Positions 39,597 through 50,984 are shown, counted from the stretch's first letter. The stretch: 64,000 nucleotides of DNA from Mumia flava (GCF_002797495.1 NZ_PGEZ01000001.1:2294001-2358000); one strand, 5' to 3'. Notes: generated by a model from the sequence alone, not told the origin. Made by a program: numbers and translations.

Positions 39597-41636
39597 TCAG
39601 CGTTCGACCGAGCGGTCCTCCTGCGGCGGTCCGAGCACGGCCTTGTCGTCGGCGTACAGCCGCTCGGTGAGGTCGTCGATGATCTCCTCGATCTCCGGCT
39701 CCTCGTTGCCCGGCCAGTCCTCGAGGTACGCCTCGAGCCGCGCCCGTTCGTTCGCGCGCAGGGCCTCGGCAGCCGCGTCGCCGGCCGGGGTCGCGGTCAC
39801 CGTGTCGCCGTCGATGGTGGCGAGGTGCCGTTGCGCCAGTCGCTCGGCGACGCGCCGTACGGTCTCCTCGCTCGCTCCGGACAGCTCGGACATGGTCGCG
39901 ATCGACCGCGGCCCCTTCAGGGAGGCCCGCGTGACCATCCAGCACTCCTCGGGCGACAGGTCGAGCGCGAGCTCGCCGGCGAGCAGCGCGTAGACCCGCA
40001 ACGGATCCTGCTTGCCGACCGCGCGCCACAGCAGCAGCCGCAGCTCCTCCAGCGAGCTCCGGTCCGACGGCAGCGCGAACGACTCGCCGGTCGACTGTCC
40101 GACGCCGGGACGGTCGTTGACCGTGCGCAGCCGCACCTCGGGCAGCAGCCAGGTGAGGGCGAACGCGAGGATCGCGACCGGGACGGCCCACAGGAACACG
40201 GTCTGGATCGCGTCGACGTAGCCGTTCAGGAACCAGTCGAGCACGTCCGGAGGACACTGGGCCAGGCCGTCGGTCGACTGCGTCAGCGTGTCCGGGCCGC
40301 AGGCGCCGGTCGCGTCGGCCGGCACGTCCCGCGTGAGTCCGGACGTCAGGGTGTGGGTGAGGATCGTGCCGAAGATCGCGACGCCGACGGAGCCGCCGAT
40401 CGAGCGGAAGTACGTCGCGCCTGAGGTCGCCGTACCGAGGTCGCGGTACTCCACGGCGTTCTGCACGGCGAGCACGAGCACCTGCATCACCAGGCCCAGC
40501 CCGAAGCCGAGCACGAACATGAACAGCGACGACTCCCAGGTCGTGGTCTCGCGGTCCATCAGCGACAGCAGGAACAGGCCGCACGCGGTGACCGCGGTCC
40601 CGACGATCGGGAAGACCTTGTAGCGGCCGGTCCGGCTGATCAGCTGCCCGCTGCCGATCGAGGTGATCAGGAGCCCGGCCATCATCGGCAGCAGCTCGAG
40701 CCCGGACTCGGTCGGGGACGATCCCTTGATCGTCTGGAGGTACAGCGGCAGGAACGTGATCGCGCCGAACATCGCGAACCCGACGACGAACCCGACCATC
40801 GACGCGACGGTGAACACGCGGTTGGAGAAGAGCCGCAGCGGAAGGACCGGTTCGGCGGCCCGACGCTCGACCGGGACGAACGCGACCAGAGCGACGACGA
40901 CGAGGGCGACCATCGCGTACACCGGAGGGGAGTTCCAGTCCCAGGTGCTGCCGCCGAGGCTCGTGACCAGCACGATGCCGGTCGAGATCGCGGCGAGCAG
41001 CAGGATGCCGAGGTAGTCGATCTTCGGCGTACGGCCGGTCGTGATCGACGGCAGAACGACCGTGACGACCACGAGCGCGACGGCACCGATCGGCAGGTTG
41101 ATGTAGAAGACCCACTGCCAGGACAGGTTGTCGACGAAGAACCCGCCGAGCAGCGGGCCGATCACGCTCGCGAGCCCGAAGACGGCACCGAAGACGCCCT
41201 GGTACTTCCCGCGCTCCCGGGGCGGCACGATGTCGCCGATGATCGCCTGGGACAGCACCATCAGCCCGCCGCCGCCGACGCCCTGGAGTGCGCGCCAGGC
41301 GATCAGCTGCGTCATGTCCTGCGACGTGCCCGAGAGTGCGGAGCCGACGAGGAAGATGACGATGCAGATGATGAAGAGCGTCTTGCGCCCGTAGAGGTCG
41401 CCGAGCTTGCCCCACAGCATCGTCGTGATCGTGACGGCGAGCATGTACGCGGTGACGACCCACGACAGGTGCTCCGCGCCGCCGAGATCGGAGACGATCG
41501 TCGGCAGTGCGGTCGCCACGATGGTCTGGTCGAGCGCCGCGAGCAGCATGGCCAGCATGAGCCCGACGAAGATCGCGAGGATCCTGCGCTGCGGCAGCCG
41601 CTCGGACTCGGCCGGCTCCTCGGTCGGTGCGGTCAT
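39597..41636 (-). CDS. MFS drug-efflux transporter (DHA2, 14 membrane segments) with C-terminal winged-helix-like domain
   Basis: This 679-residue protein begins with an EmrB/QacA-type transporter of about 14 membrane segments (1-520). Motif A is [12 protein letters not shown], motif C is [20 protein letters not shown] and the [18 protein letters not shown] opening is diagnostic. An extension of about 150 residues follows. It contains [40 protein letters not shown] and [19 protein letters not shown], a MarR-like winged-helix pattern. ATG 41636 is the natural start; longer in-frame extension would run antisense through dnaK. Substrates are unknown. Confidence 0.88.
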   Translation of the reverse strand: MTAPTEEPAESERLPQRRILAIFVGLMLAMLLAALDQTIVATALPTIVSDLGGAEHLSWVVTAYMLAVTITTMLWGKLGDLYGRKTLFIICIVIFLVGSALSGTSQDMTQLIAWRALQGVGGGGLMVLSQAIIGDIVPPRERGKYQGVFGAVFGLASVIGPLLGGFFVDNLSWQWVFYINLPIGAVALVVVTVVLPSITTGRTPKIDYLGILLLAAISTGIVLVTSLGGSTWDWNSPPVYAMVALVVVALVAFVPVERRAAEPVLPLRLFSNRVFTVASMVGFVVGFAMFGAITFLPLYLQTIKGSSPTESGLELLPMMAGLLITSIGSGQLISRTGRYKVFPIVGTAVTACGLFLLSLMDRETTTWESSLFMFVLGFGLGLVMQVLVLAVQNAVEYRDLGTATSGATYFRSIGGSVGVAIFGTILTHTLTSGLTRDVPADATGACGPDTLTQSTDGLAQCPPDVLDWFLNGYVDAIQTVFLWAVPVAILAFALTWLLPEVRLRTVNDRPGVGQSTGESFALPSDRSSLEELRLLLWRAVGKQDPLRVYALLAGELALDLSPEECWMVTRASLKGPRSIATMSELSGASEETVRRVAERLAQRHLATIDGDTVTATPAGDAAAEALRANERARLEAYLEDWPGNEEPEIEEIIDDLTERLYADDKAVLGPPQEDRSVER

Positions 41637-41703
41637 CGGTCCCCCTGACGTCGACCTGCGTGGGCTGCGCCACAGTCTGCCGAAGGTTGACCGCGGGCGC
41701 TGT

Positions 41704-41783
41704 GCTGGTCGAGGCCGAGCGAAGCGAGGATCGAGACCCTCGGGCTCTCGATCGGGCCTCGTTCCTCGGCCGGCCTCGAGCAG
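41704..41783. repeat. Inverted pair of interspersed repeat copies
   Basis: A copy in one orientation (CTGGTCGAGGCCGAGCGAAG to GGATCGAGACC) is followed at once by a copy in the other (CTCTCGATCGGGCCTCGTTCC to GGCCTCGAG). Together they form an 80-bp inverted structure between the divergent MFS and dnaK genes, like the arrangement at 34530-34610. The remainder of 41637-41832 shows no gene. Confidence 0.7.
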
Positions 41784-41832
41784 CGCCCATGAAGCGCTGG
41801 CGGCCTGCGGGAATGAATCGCCTCGCAGTAAA

Positions 41833-41853
41833 GTTGATACTGATCGACTCAAC
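41833..41853 (+). promoter_or_regulatory. HAIR element (HspR operator) at the dnaK promoter
   Basis: GTTGATA-N7-ACTCAAC fits the HspR consensus CTTGAGT-N7-ACTCAAG with conserved spacing, and the left arm overlaps a TTGATA -35-like hexamer. It sits 72 bp before dnaK in an A+T-richer stretch. HspR, encoded last in this operon, should repress here with DnaK as co-repressor. Confidence 0.75.
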
Positions 41854-41924
41854 TGATTTGAATCTCTCCCGGCAGCCGGGGGAGACTGACCAGGCAACTG
41901 CATCACATCAACAGGAGGCAACTC

Positions 41925-43774
<1,850 letters not shown>

Positions 43775-43778
<4 letters not shown>

Positions 43779-44419
43779 CCGCTGAGAACCACCAGTCCGA
43801 GGAGGTGCCGGAGCAGGAAGCCCCTGCTCCGGCCCCCGAGGCCACGGCGGATGCCGCTGCCGGCGAGGGCGAGCCGGACCTGGCGCGTCAGCTCGCGGAG
43901 CGGACGGCGGACCTGCAGCGGCTCCAGGCCGAGTACGTGAACTACCGGCGACGCGTCGAGCGCGACCGCGAGGCCCAGCGCGTGAATGCGCAGGCCTCCG
44001 TGCTCAGCTCGTTGCTGCCGGTGCTCGACGACATCGGTCGGGCCCGTCACCACGGCGAGCTCGAGGGCGGCTTCAAGGCCGTCGCCGACTCGCTGGTGCA
44101 GGCCACGTCGTCGCACGGCCTCGAGTCGTTCGGTGCCGAGGGCGACGCGTTCGACCCGATGGTCCACGAGGCGCTGATGCACCGCTACGCCGACGGTGAC
44201 GACGATCGGCCGTCGGGACCGACGGTCGAGCACGTCATCCAGGTCGGCTACCGGATCGGCGAGAAGGTGCTCCGACCCGCACGGGTCTCGGTCGTGGAGC
44301 CGGACGAGTCGACGGCGCCGCCCGAGGTGCCGACAGGCACGGCCGGGGACGTGGCGCCGGAGGCGGAAGGCGCGGCCGAGGGCGCGTCGCAGGACACCGG
44401 TCGCACCGACGGGGAATGA
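43775..44419 (+). CDS. grpE: Nucleotide exchange factor GrpE
   Basis: This 214-residue protein begins at GTG 43775, sharing GTGA with the dnaK stop. An acidic, Pro/Ala-rich N-terminal tail leads to a coiled coil ([20 protein letters not shown]) and the GrpE signature [29 protein letters not shown]. The C-terminal tail is also acidic. It releases ADP from DnaK. Confidence 0.96.
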
Positions 44420-44450
44420 TTCACCACGACGTACGTGAGGAGGTGGTCCC

Positions 44451-45593
44451 GTGAACAGTGAGTGGTTCGAGAAGGACTTCTACCAGACCCTCGGGGTGTC
44501 CAAGGACGCCTCGGCGGCCGAGATCAAGAAGGCCTACCGCAAGCTCGCCCGGGACCACCACCCCGACGCGAAGCCGGGGGACAAGGCGGCCGAGGAGAAG
44601 TTCAAGGAGATCTCCGAGGCGTACGGCGTGCTGTCCAACGCCGACAAGCGCAAGGAGTACGACGAGCAGCGTGCGATGTTCGCCTCCGGCGGGTTCCGGC
44701 CTGCCGGGGCGGGCGGTGGCGGGTTCGGCGACTTCGGCACGACCACGTCCGGTGGCGGGTTCGACTTCTCCGACCTGCTCGGCGGCATGTTCGGCGGCGG
44801 GGGAGCCGGCACCCGGACTCGTACGGCCCGTGCTCGGCGCGGCGCCGACGTCGAGTCGGAGGCGACCCTCTCGTTCGCCGACGCGATCGGCGGCGTCACC
44901 GTGGCGCTGCGGACCACCAGCGACGAGGCGTGCCCGTCCTGTCACGGCACGGGCGCACGCGCGGGGACGGTTCCGAGGGTCTGCCCGCACTGCGAGGGCT
45001 CGGGCATGCAGACGAGCGCCTCGGGCGGGCTGTTCGCCACGATGGAGCCGTGCGACGAGTGCCGCGGACGTGGTCTCGTCGTCGACGACCCGTGCCCGAC
45101 GTGCTTCGGCTCCGGCCGCGCAGCGTCGACGCACACGATGCAGGTCCGGATCCCCGCCGGGGTGAAGGACGGGCAGCGCATCCGGCTCAAGGGCAAGGGC
45201 GCGAAGGGCGAGAACGGCGGCCCCGCCGGCGATCTGTACGTCACCGTGCACGTGGAGCCGCACACGTTGTTCGGCCGCAAGGGCGACAACCTGACCGTCA
45301 CGGTCCCGGTCACCTTCGACGAGGCGGCGCTGGGCGCGGAGATCTCGGTGCCGACCCTGGGCGGCGCTCCGGTGCGGCTGAAGGTGCCCGCCGGGACGCC
45401 GAACGGCCGGACCTTCCGGGCGCGGGGCAAGGGTGCTCCGCGCAAGGACGGGACGAAGGCCGACCTGCTCGTGACGGTCGACGTGCAGGTGCCGAGCGAG
45501 CTCGACGACGCCACGCGCGCGGCCGTGGAGGCGTACCGTGAGGCCCGCGACGGCACGGATCCCCGGGCCGCGCTGTTCGCCGGAGGTGCGTGA
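44451..45593 (+). CDS. dnaJ: Chaperone DnaJ (Hsp40)
   Basis: This 380-residue co-chaperone has the J domain (about 9-75) with the HPD triad in ARDHHPDAKPG, a Gly/Phe-rich linker, and all four CxxCxGxG zinc repeats (CPSCHGTG, CPHCEGSG, CDECRGRG, CPTCFGSG), then the two C-terminal substrate domains. GTG 44451 follows GAGGAGGTGG. It stimulates DnaK ATPase. Confidence 0.97.
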   Translation: MNSEWFEKDFYQTLGVSKDASAAEIKKAYRKLARDHHPDAKPGDKAAEEKFKEISEAYGVLSNADKRKEYDEQRAMFASGGFRPAGAGGGGFGDFGTTTSGGGFDFSDLLGGMFGGGGAGTRTRTARARRGADVESEATLSFADAIGGVTVALRTTSDEACPSCHGTGARAGTVPRVCPHCEGSGMQTSASGGLFATMEPCDECRGRGLVVDDPCPTCFGSGRAASTHTMQVRIPAGVKDGQRIRLKGKGAKGENGGPAGDLYVTVHVEPHTLFGRKGDNLTVTVPVTFDEAALGAEISVPTLGGAPVRLKVPAGTPNGRTFRARGKGAPRKDGTKADLLVTVDVQVPSELDDATRAAVEAYREARDGTDPRAALFAGGA

Positions 45594-46000
45594 TGCCCAG
45601 GAGCGTCGGCGATTTCACGCCGCCCGGACCGGAGGCGAAGGTCTTCGTGATCAGCATCGCCGCGGAGCTGTCCGGTCTGCATCCGCAGACGCTGCGGACG
45701 TACGACCGGCTGGGCATCGTGAGCCCGGCGCGCACCGGCGGCGGTGGCCGTCGTTACTCGCTTCGGGACATCGAGCTGCTCCGTGAGGTGGCGCAGCTGA
45801 CCGCGGAGGGACTCGGCCTCGAGGGGGTGCGGCGCGTGCTCGACCTGGAGAACCAGGTGCTCGCGCTGCGCTCCCGGGTCGCCGAGCTCGAGGCCGAGCT
45901 GGCGGCCCGCGAGGCCGAGGTCCCGCCCGTGGCCCGGAACCTGCCGGTGCGGTTCGCGGACATGCAGGGGTTCGTCGTGCGGAGCACACGTCGGCGCTAG
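45593..46000 (+). CDS. hspR: Heat-shock repressor HspR (MerR family)
   Basis: This 135-residue protein has an N-terminal MerR-type helix-turn-helix (VFVISIAAELSGLHPQTLRT, YDRLGIVSPART, RRYSLRDIELLREVAQLT) and a coiled coil (LENQVLALRSRVAELEAELAA). The adjacent GTG at 45590 is possible; ATG 45593 is better spaced from GGAGG. It closes the heat-shock operon and should bind the HAIR sites before dnaK and clpB. Confidence 0.95.
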   Translation: MPRSVGDFTPPGPEAKVFVISIAAELSGLHPQTLRTYDRLGIVSPARTGGGGRRYSLRDIELLREVAQLTAEGLGLEGVRRVLDLENQVLALRSRVAELEAELAAREAEVPPVARNLPVRFADMQGFVVRSTRRR

Positions 46001-46208
46001 TCCGTCGGACGCGTCGGCGTTGCCGCCGGGCGTGGTGCCGCAACCCAGGCAGCAGGACCGGCGGCGCGTGTCTCTCGACATCTCCGTGTCGCAGACGCGG
46101 CATCTCGACATGGCGGTGGCCAGAGCAACGCTCCTGGGTCGAGCTGGTTGCCCAGCCCTGGAACCTCCGGATCGCGGGTGGGTCACCGCACGGCCCGACC
46201 GGAGGGAA

Positions 46209-47027
46209 TCAAGCTCGCCTGCGCCGTGTGCGGACCACGACGAGCGTGCCCGCCACCAGCAGTGCCAGCGCGACGGCGAACGGCCACACGCCGGCGTCGT
46301 CGATCCAGCCGCTGATCGCGCCCTGGATCGACGTGGCCGCGCCGACGACGGGATCGTCGGCGCTCCCGCCGTCGTACACCCGCAGCTCGTAGATCCCGTA
46401 GTACGCGACGTACGCGCCGGCGAGGACGAGCAGCGCTCCGCTGGCCCGCGAGACGTACGGCAGGACGCGGCGCAGTCGGGTGACCAACCCGTCCCGCGCG
46501 AGCACGACCGCGACGGACAGCACCCCGACCACGATCCCCATCCCGGCTGCGTAGGCGACGAAGGTCGCGACGCTGCTCGCGAACGTCCCGTGGCTCGTCG
46601 CGATCCCGGTGACGGCGAGGAACGGGCCGACGGTGCACGACAACGACGCCACCGCGTACGAGACGCCGTAGCCGTAGAGCGCGACGAACGACAACGTGCC
46701 GGCGCCGGCTCCGATCCGGGGGACGCGGACCAGCAGCTCACGACCGGTGAGCAGCCAGATCCCGAGGCCGACGAGCACGATGCCGATCACGACGGTCGCC
46801 CACGGCAGGTACTGCTGGAGCGGGACCGCCACCAGGGTCAGCGCGAGCCCGAACGCGCCGAACACGGTCACGAACCCGGCCGTCATCGCGGTCGTCAGCC
46901 GCAGTGCGCGCCACGGCCCGCCCGTCCCGGCGAGCAGCAGGCCGAGGTAGCTCGGGAGCAGCGCGAACCCGCAGGGGTTGAACGCCGCGAGGCTCCCGGC
47001 GGCCAGCGCGAGCGCGATCTCGTCCAC
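46209..47027 (-). CDS. ccdA: CcdA-type thiol-disulfide transmembrane electron carrier
   Basis: This 272-residue protein has six to seven membrane segments and the two conserved cysteines of the DsbD/CcdA family, in AAFNPCGFALLPSY near residue 19 and VASLSCTVGPFLAV near residue 131. It moves reducing power across the membrane. It starts 3 bp after the TlpA-like gene that it should serve. The last membrane segment and basic tail VVRTRRRRA are an addition to the core. No gene is evident in the 208 bp between this stop and hspR. Confidence 0.9.
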   Translation of the reverse strand: MDEIALALAAGSLAAFNPCGFALLPSYLGLLLAGTGGPWRALRLTTAMTAGFVTVFGAFGLALTLVAVPLQQYLPWATVVIGIVLVGLGIWLLTGRELLVRVPRIGAGAGTLSFVALYGYGVSYAVASLSCTVGPFLAVTGIATSHGTFASSVATFVAYAAGMGIVVGVLSVAVVLARDGLVTRLRRVLPYVSRASGALLVLAGAYVAYYGIYELRVYDGGSADDPVVGAATSIQGAISGWIDDAGVWPFAVALALLVAGTLVVVRTRRRRA

Positions 47028-47030
47028 GGG

Positions 47031-47615
47031 CTACGCGGCGTCGTCGACGAGGGCGGCGATGTCCTCGGCGCTCAGCGGTCCGGACTCCGAGACGGTGGTC
47101 CCGTCGGGGGACACGACGACGTACGTCGACTGCGTGGTCACCCCGAAGTGCCGGTAGAGGTCGCCGTCGCGGTCGTCCAGGTGCGTGATCGCGTCGGTGC
47201 CGGTGCGGTCGACGAACGACGCCATCGCGTCGGCATCCCGGTCGAGCCCGGCGACGCCGACGATCGCGGCGTCGTCACCGAGGGCGTCGGCTGCTTCGGC
47301 GACCGCCGGCCCCTCGCCCTGGCAGGTCGGGCACCACGGCGCCCAGAACCAGAACACCACCGGCGTCCCGGCGTAGGTGGTGCCGTCGACCGCCTCGCCG
47401 TCGAGGCTCGTGGCCTCGAAGCGCAGCACCGTCGGCGCCTGGACGGGCTCGTCCTCGGGTGCGGCCTCGGTCGCCGCGGTGTCCGCCGTGCCGGTCGCCG
47501 GTGCCGTCGTGGTCGTCGACTCCGTCGCGGACGGACCCGACCCGTCGTCGGTCGTCGTGCCGCAGGCCGACAGGGCGAGCGCCGTCAGCGCTGCGATCGG
47601 GATCAGGCGGTGCAT
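47031..47615 (-). CDS. TlpA/DsbE-like thioredoxin-fold lipoprotein
   Basis: This 194-residue protein has a lipobox (ALSAC, Cys18), a Thr/Ala-rich linker to about residue 60, and a thioredoxin fold with the active-site WAPWCPTCQGEGP. It should be an outer-face thiol-disulfide reductase that receives electrons from the CcdA protein encoded next. Uses include cytochrome c maturation or rescue of misoxidised proteins. Genes for cytochrome c are not in the window. Confidence 0.9.
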   Translation of the reverse strand: MHRLIPIAALTALALSACGTTTDDGSGPSATESTTTTAPATGTADTAATEAAPEDEPVQAPTVLRFEATSLDGEAVDGTTYAGTPVVFWFWAPWCPTCQGEGPAVAEAADALGDDAAIVGVAGLDRDADAMASFVDRTGTDAITHLDDRDGDLYRHFGVTTQSTYVVVSPDGTTVSESGPLSAEDIAALVDDAA

Positions 47616-47744
47616 GGGTCCAGGCTACGGAGGTTTCGCCCGCTGGACGGTGACGATCCGGTGACGTCCGCCCCGGTATCCTGGGCGACTGGCGCTCAGG
47701 CGAGCGACCACCGACGACACGACCGACGACGTGAAGGACTGGCG

Positions 47745-48452
47745 ATGAGCACCCCGAGGCCCGCCTCGGACTGGCCCGAGGACCCGTACCCGGGACGCTG
47801 GCCCGACCACTCCTACGTCGTGGGCGAGGACGGTGTCGTCCACGCCGTCGAGGTCGACGCCGCGACCCCGTCGGGCTGGGCGGTGCGTTCTGGTCCCGTC
47901 CCCGTCTGTCTCGACGCGTGGCTGCGCGAGCGCGGCCTGCAGGGCCTCGCCGGCCGTACGGCCGTGCTGAGCTTCGGCTCGAACCGCTGCCCCTCGAAGC
48001 TGCTCCGTCAGGGCGGCCCCTGGGTCAACCTGGCCTGCGAGACCTCTGGGCTCGCGGCGGTCTGGAGCCACGGCACCCGCGCGTACGACGAGCAGGTCGT
48101 CGCGACCCTGGTGGGGGCACAGGACCACGCGGCCCCGTTCTTCGTCTCGCTCTGCACCGACGAGGAGCTCGCCCTGCTGGACGTGGTCGAGGGTCGGGGC
48201 ACCGGCTACGACCTCGTTCCGATCGACCCGGCGCAGGTCGTGCTGGCCGACGGCTCGTCCCCCGACGCCGTCAGTGCGTACGTGGGGTTGCGGCCGCACC
48301 GCTGGCCCGTCGCCGGCGCGGACGGGCATCCGGTCCTGCTCGACGCGATGGACCAGGACGAGATCACCCGGTGGCGCGAGGGCGAGCGGTTGCACTGGGA
48401 GCCGGTGGCCGGTTCTCCGTACCTGCCCCTCACAGCCGACGCGTTCGTCTGA
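47745..48452 (+). CDS. Conserved hypothetical protein with a gamma-glutamylcyclotransferase-like motif
   Basis: I do not recognise this 235-residue protein with certainty. It has no signal peptide. The strand-loop LSFGSNRCPSKL resembles the YGSN motif that opens the gamma-glutamylcyclotransferase fold, and DEELALLDVVEGRGTGYDLV could supply the matching Glu, with Tyr nearby. The order motif, short strands, acidic residue fits that fold loosely. ATG 47745 follows GAAGGA. Aspartate- and tryptophan-rich patches mark the N-terminus. It is divergent from the TlpA-like gene. Confidence 0.6.
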   Translation: MSTPRPASDWPEDPYPGRWPDHSYVVGEDGVVHAVEVDAATPSGWAVRSGPVPVCLDAWLRERGLQGLAGRTAVLSFGSNRCPSKLLRQGGPWVNLACETSGLAAVWSHGTRAYDEQVVATLVGAQDHAAPFFVSLCTDEELALLDVVEGRGTGYDLVPIDPAQVVLADGSSPDAVSAYVGLRPHRWPVAGADGHPVLLDAMDQDEITRWREGERLHWEPVAGSPYLPLTADAFV

Positions 48453-48520
48453 GCCGAGGGGCGTGCGGGCCCTCGGGGTGGCGTCCGCGATCGACCGTAC
48501 GACCGTGTTCTGATGAGGCC

Positions 48521-48952
48521 ATGCGAGCACGGCGTTCGGGGTTCGGGGTCCTCGTCGGGGCCGGCGTGCTGCTGCTCGCCGGCTGCGCCGGTGACGGAGC
48601 TGCCTCCGCCGACCCCAGCGCGGATCCCTCCGACGCGCCGACGAGCCAGCCGGCGGACTCGGAGCCGAGGCGCCACGTCGACGCGGCGGCCGACCTGGAG
48701 TCCTTCGACTGCGTCCCGGTCGGGGACGGCACGCGGTGGCGGGCGGCCGGCGTGCTGGTGAACAGCGCCGACAAGGCCGACTTCCGGGTCACGGTGCTGG
48801 TGGCCCCGCCCGGAGCGACCGGCGTCAAGGCGCGGCGCGTGGTGATCCCGAAGGTCGCGACGGGGGTGGAGACGCCGTTCGAGATCGCTGCGATCCCCGT
48901 GAACGGCTCCGACGCCCTGACCTGCCGGGTGCAGGTCACGCGGCTCCGCTGA
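48521..48952 (+). CDS. Small lipoprotein of unknown function
   Basis: This 143-residue protein has a lipoprotein signal (MRARRSGFGVLVGAGVLLLA, then GC lipobox), an Asp/Pro/Ser-rich linker and a compact domain of about 90 residues with two cysteines (SFDCVPVGD and ALTCRVQ), likely one disulfide. The domain pattern of alternating strands (FRVTVLVAPPG, ARRVVIPKV) suggests a small beta sandwich. Function is unknown. Confidence 0.75.
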   Translation: MRARRSGFGVLVGAGVLLLAGCAGDGAASADPSADPSDAPTSQPADSEPRRHVDAAADLESFDCVPVGDGTRWRAAGVLVNSADKADFRVTVLVAPPGATGVKARRVVIPKVATGVETPFEIAAIPVNGSDALTCRVQVTRLR

Positions 48953-49064
48953 GGCCCTTCCGCACACCTCGCCCACGCGGGCGGGATGCTGGGTCGCCCC
49001 GGGTACGATCGAGCGCGCCCGCGGTCCCCCGCCGCCCGGCCGGCTCGTTCTCGGAGGATCCCCC

Positions 49065-50888
49065 ATGTCGTTCGGACGCCCCACGGCGCCCGGGCTCGAC
49101 GGCGTGCGCGCTGTCGCCGTCCTGCTCGTCGTCGCCTACCACGTGGCGCCGGCCGCCCTGCCCGGTGGATACGCCGGCGTGGATGTCTTCTTCGTGCTGT
49201 CCGGCTTCCTCATCACGACCCTGCTCCTCGCCGAGGCGCAGCGCGAGGGGCGGGTCGACCTGCCGGGGTTCTGGGTTCGGCGGCTCCGGCGCCTGGTCCC
49301 GGCCGCGGCGACGTTGGTCATCGCCGTCGCGGCGCTGACGGTGCTCGTCGGACGCGACACGGGCGCGGGTCTGAAGCGTCAGGTGCTCGGCGGGGTGACC
49401 TGGACGAGCAACTGGCTCCAGGTCGCCGACGGGTGGGCGTACGCGGACGCCGGCGAGCCACCGATCCTCAACCACCTCTGGTCCCTGGCGATCGAGGAGC
49501 AGTACTACCTGCTCTGGCCGGTCGTGCTCGTGCTGATGCTGCGGGTGCTGCGCCGCCGGGGAGCGGCCGTGCTCGCGCTGGTGCTCGGTGGCGCCTCCGC
49601 GGTCGCGATGGCGTGGACGTTCGCACCGGACGCGCCCACCCGCGCGTACATGGGGACGGACACGCACGTCTTCGGGCTGCTGCTGGGCTCCGCGCTCGCG
49701 CTGAGCGGCGCAGCGAACCTCCTGAACGGCGCTGCTCCGGCGGCGCGCCCGGGCCGCTGGCTCACGTGGGTGGGCGCCGGCGGCCTCGTGCTGGTCGCCG
49801 GGTACACGGTGCTGGTGCCGTGGACGTCGCCGGTCGCGTACCGCGGCGGCCTGCTGCTCGTGTCGGTCGCCGTCTGCGGTGTCGTCCTGGCGGCCGCGAA
49901 CCGGACGCCGCTGGCGCGGGCCCTCGCCGTCGCGCCGCTGCGATGGGTGGGTCAGCGCTCGTACGGGATCTATCTCTGGCACTGGCCGCTCGTGGTCGCG
50001 GCCGTCCGGATCGCCCCGCCCGAGCGGGCGCTCGCCGCCGGGCTGGTCGCGGTGGCGGCCGCGGTCGCCGTCGCCGACGTGTCGTACCGGCTGGTCGAGC
50101 TGCCGATGCGGCGCGACGGGATCGGCGCCACGCTGCGTGGCTGGGCGGCCGCGGTACGCCGCCCGTCGCCGGGTCCTGCGTGGTCGCGGGGCGTGCGAGC
50201 TGCGACCGCCGTCGGAGTCGGCGCGGTCGTCGTCACGGCCTCGGTAGGCGTCACCCGGGCGCCCGAGCGCAGTGGGCTCGAGGCGTCGCTGGCGCGGGGC
50301 GAGGCGGCCTTGGCCGGGATGACCACCCAGCCCGGGTCGAGCGACGGGTCCCGCGGTGCCGGGTCGCGGGCGAGCCGTGCGGGCGCGCGTCCGGCGACCT
50401 GCCGCACGGTCGGTCGGCAGGTCCCCGTGAGTGCGTTCGGCGACTCGGTGCTGATCGCGGCGGCCCCCGCGCTGGCCGAGGTGATGCCCCGCACGTCCGC
50501 GCGGGCGAAGGTGGGGTGGCAGTACGCCGACGTCGCCGGGGCGGTCCGGAGCGCGGCACGAGAGGGGAATCTGGGGCGGGTGGTCGTGATCGGGACCGGC
50601 ACGAACGGTCTGATCGACACGGCCGACCTGGACCGGCTGGTGCGCAGGACCCTGGCTGGTCGCACGGTCGTGCTGATGACCCCGTACGTCCCCGGTCGGT
50701 CGTGGCAGCGCGGCGCGCTGGCGTCCGTACGAACGGTCGCGCGGCGGAACGCCCGGGTGGTGCTCGCTCCGTGGCATGCGGCCGTCGCCGGCCGGGACGC
50801 GCTGCTGTCGGCGGACCGCGTGCATCCGAACGAGCGAGGGGCGAGGCTGTACGTGCGGACGCTGCGGGAGTCGCTCGGCGGCTGCTGA
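49065..50888 (+). CDS. OatA-like acyltransferase-3 with extracellular SGNH domain
   Basis: This 607-residue protein has an acyltransferase-3 membrane domain (about 1-370, ten segments) opening GLDGVRAVAVLLVVAYHVAP with GYAGVDVFFVLSGFLI, then a linker and an SGNH esterase-like domain (about 450-607) with FGDSVLIAAAPAL and the terminal DRVHPNERGARLY catalytic Asp/His. This is the OatA arrangement that O-acetylates peptidoglycan or surface glycans outside the membrane. ATG 49065 follows GGAGG. Confidence 0.9.
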   Translation: MSFGRPTAPGLDGVRAVAVLLVVAYHVAPAALPGGYAGVDVFFVLSGFLITTLLLAEAQREGRVDLPGFWVRRLRRLVPAAATLVIAVAALTVLVGRDTGAGLKRQVLGGVTWTSNWLQVADGWAYADAGEPPILNHLWSLAIEEQYYLLWPVVLVLMLRVLRRRGAAVLALVLGGASAVAMAWTFAPDAPTRAYMGTDTHVFGLLLGSALALSGAANLLNGAAPAARPGRWLTWVGAGGLVLVAGYTVLVPWTSPVAYRGGLLLVSVAVCGVVLAAANRTPLARALAVAPLRWVGQRSYGIYLWHWPLVVAAVRIAPPERALAAGLVAVAAAVAVADVSYRLVELPMRRDGIGATLRGWAAAVRRPSPGPAWSRGVRAATAVGVGAVVVTASVGVTRAPERSGLEASLARGEAALAGMTTQPGSSDGSRGAGSRASRAGARPATCRTVGRQVPVSAFGDSVLIAAAPALAEVMPRTSARAKVGWQYADVAGAVRSAAREGNLGRVVVIGTGTNGLIDTADLDRLVRRTLAGRTVVLMTPYVPGRSWQRGALASVRTVARRNARVVLAPWHAAVAGRDALLSADRVHPNERGARLYVRTLRESLGGC

Positions 50889-50911
50889 GCGGGCTGTGCA
50901 AGAATTCTCGG

Positions 50912-50932
50912 GTTGAGCGGAATCGGCTCAAC
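50912..50932 (+). promoter_or_regulatory. HAIR element (HspR operator) at the clpB promoter
   Basis: GTTGAGC (50912-50918) and GCTCAAC (50926-50932) are perfect reverse complements with a 7-base centre, a close match to the HspR consensus CTTGAGT-N7-ACTCAAG. It is 52 bp before the clpB start. A perfect site here and a looser one at dnaK imply HspR control of both. Confidence 0.85.
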
Positions 50933-50984
50933 TTTCTGTGCGTTGTACTCATCAACTGATGTTTCGCTGACCACAGGGGAGAAC

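Noticed and set aside
39119-40424. Open frames running through the 58-bp array and into the MFS gene on the opposite strand
   Set aside because: They are open only because of high G+C and repetition; the period shifts the frame each unit and the part beyond is antisense to a clear transporter gene.
46020-46130. Possible small Cys-rich protein on the minus strand (MSRCRVCDTEMSRDTRRR then CCLGCG)
   Set aside because: It looks like a zinc ribbon by pattern, but the frame runs on without a stop into the antisense of hspR and there is no clear ribosome site. It may be chance.
46020-47744. N-terminal extension of the hypothetical protein at 47745
   Set aside because: The extension is antisense to the CcdA and TlpA genes and lacks conserved features.
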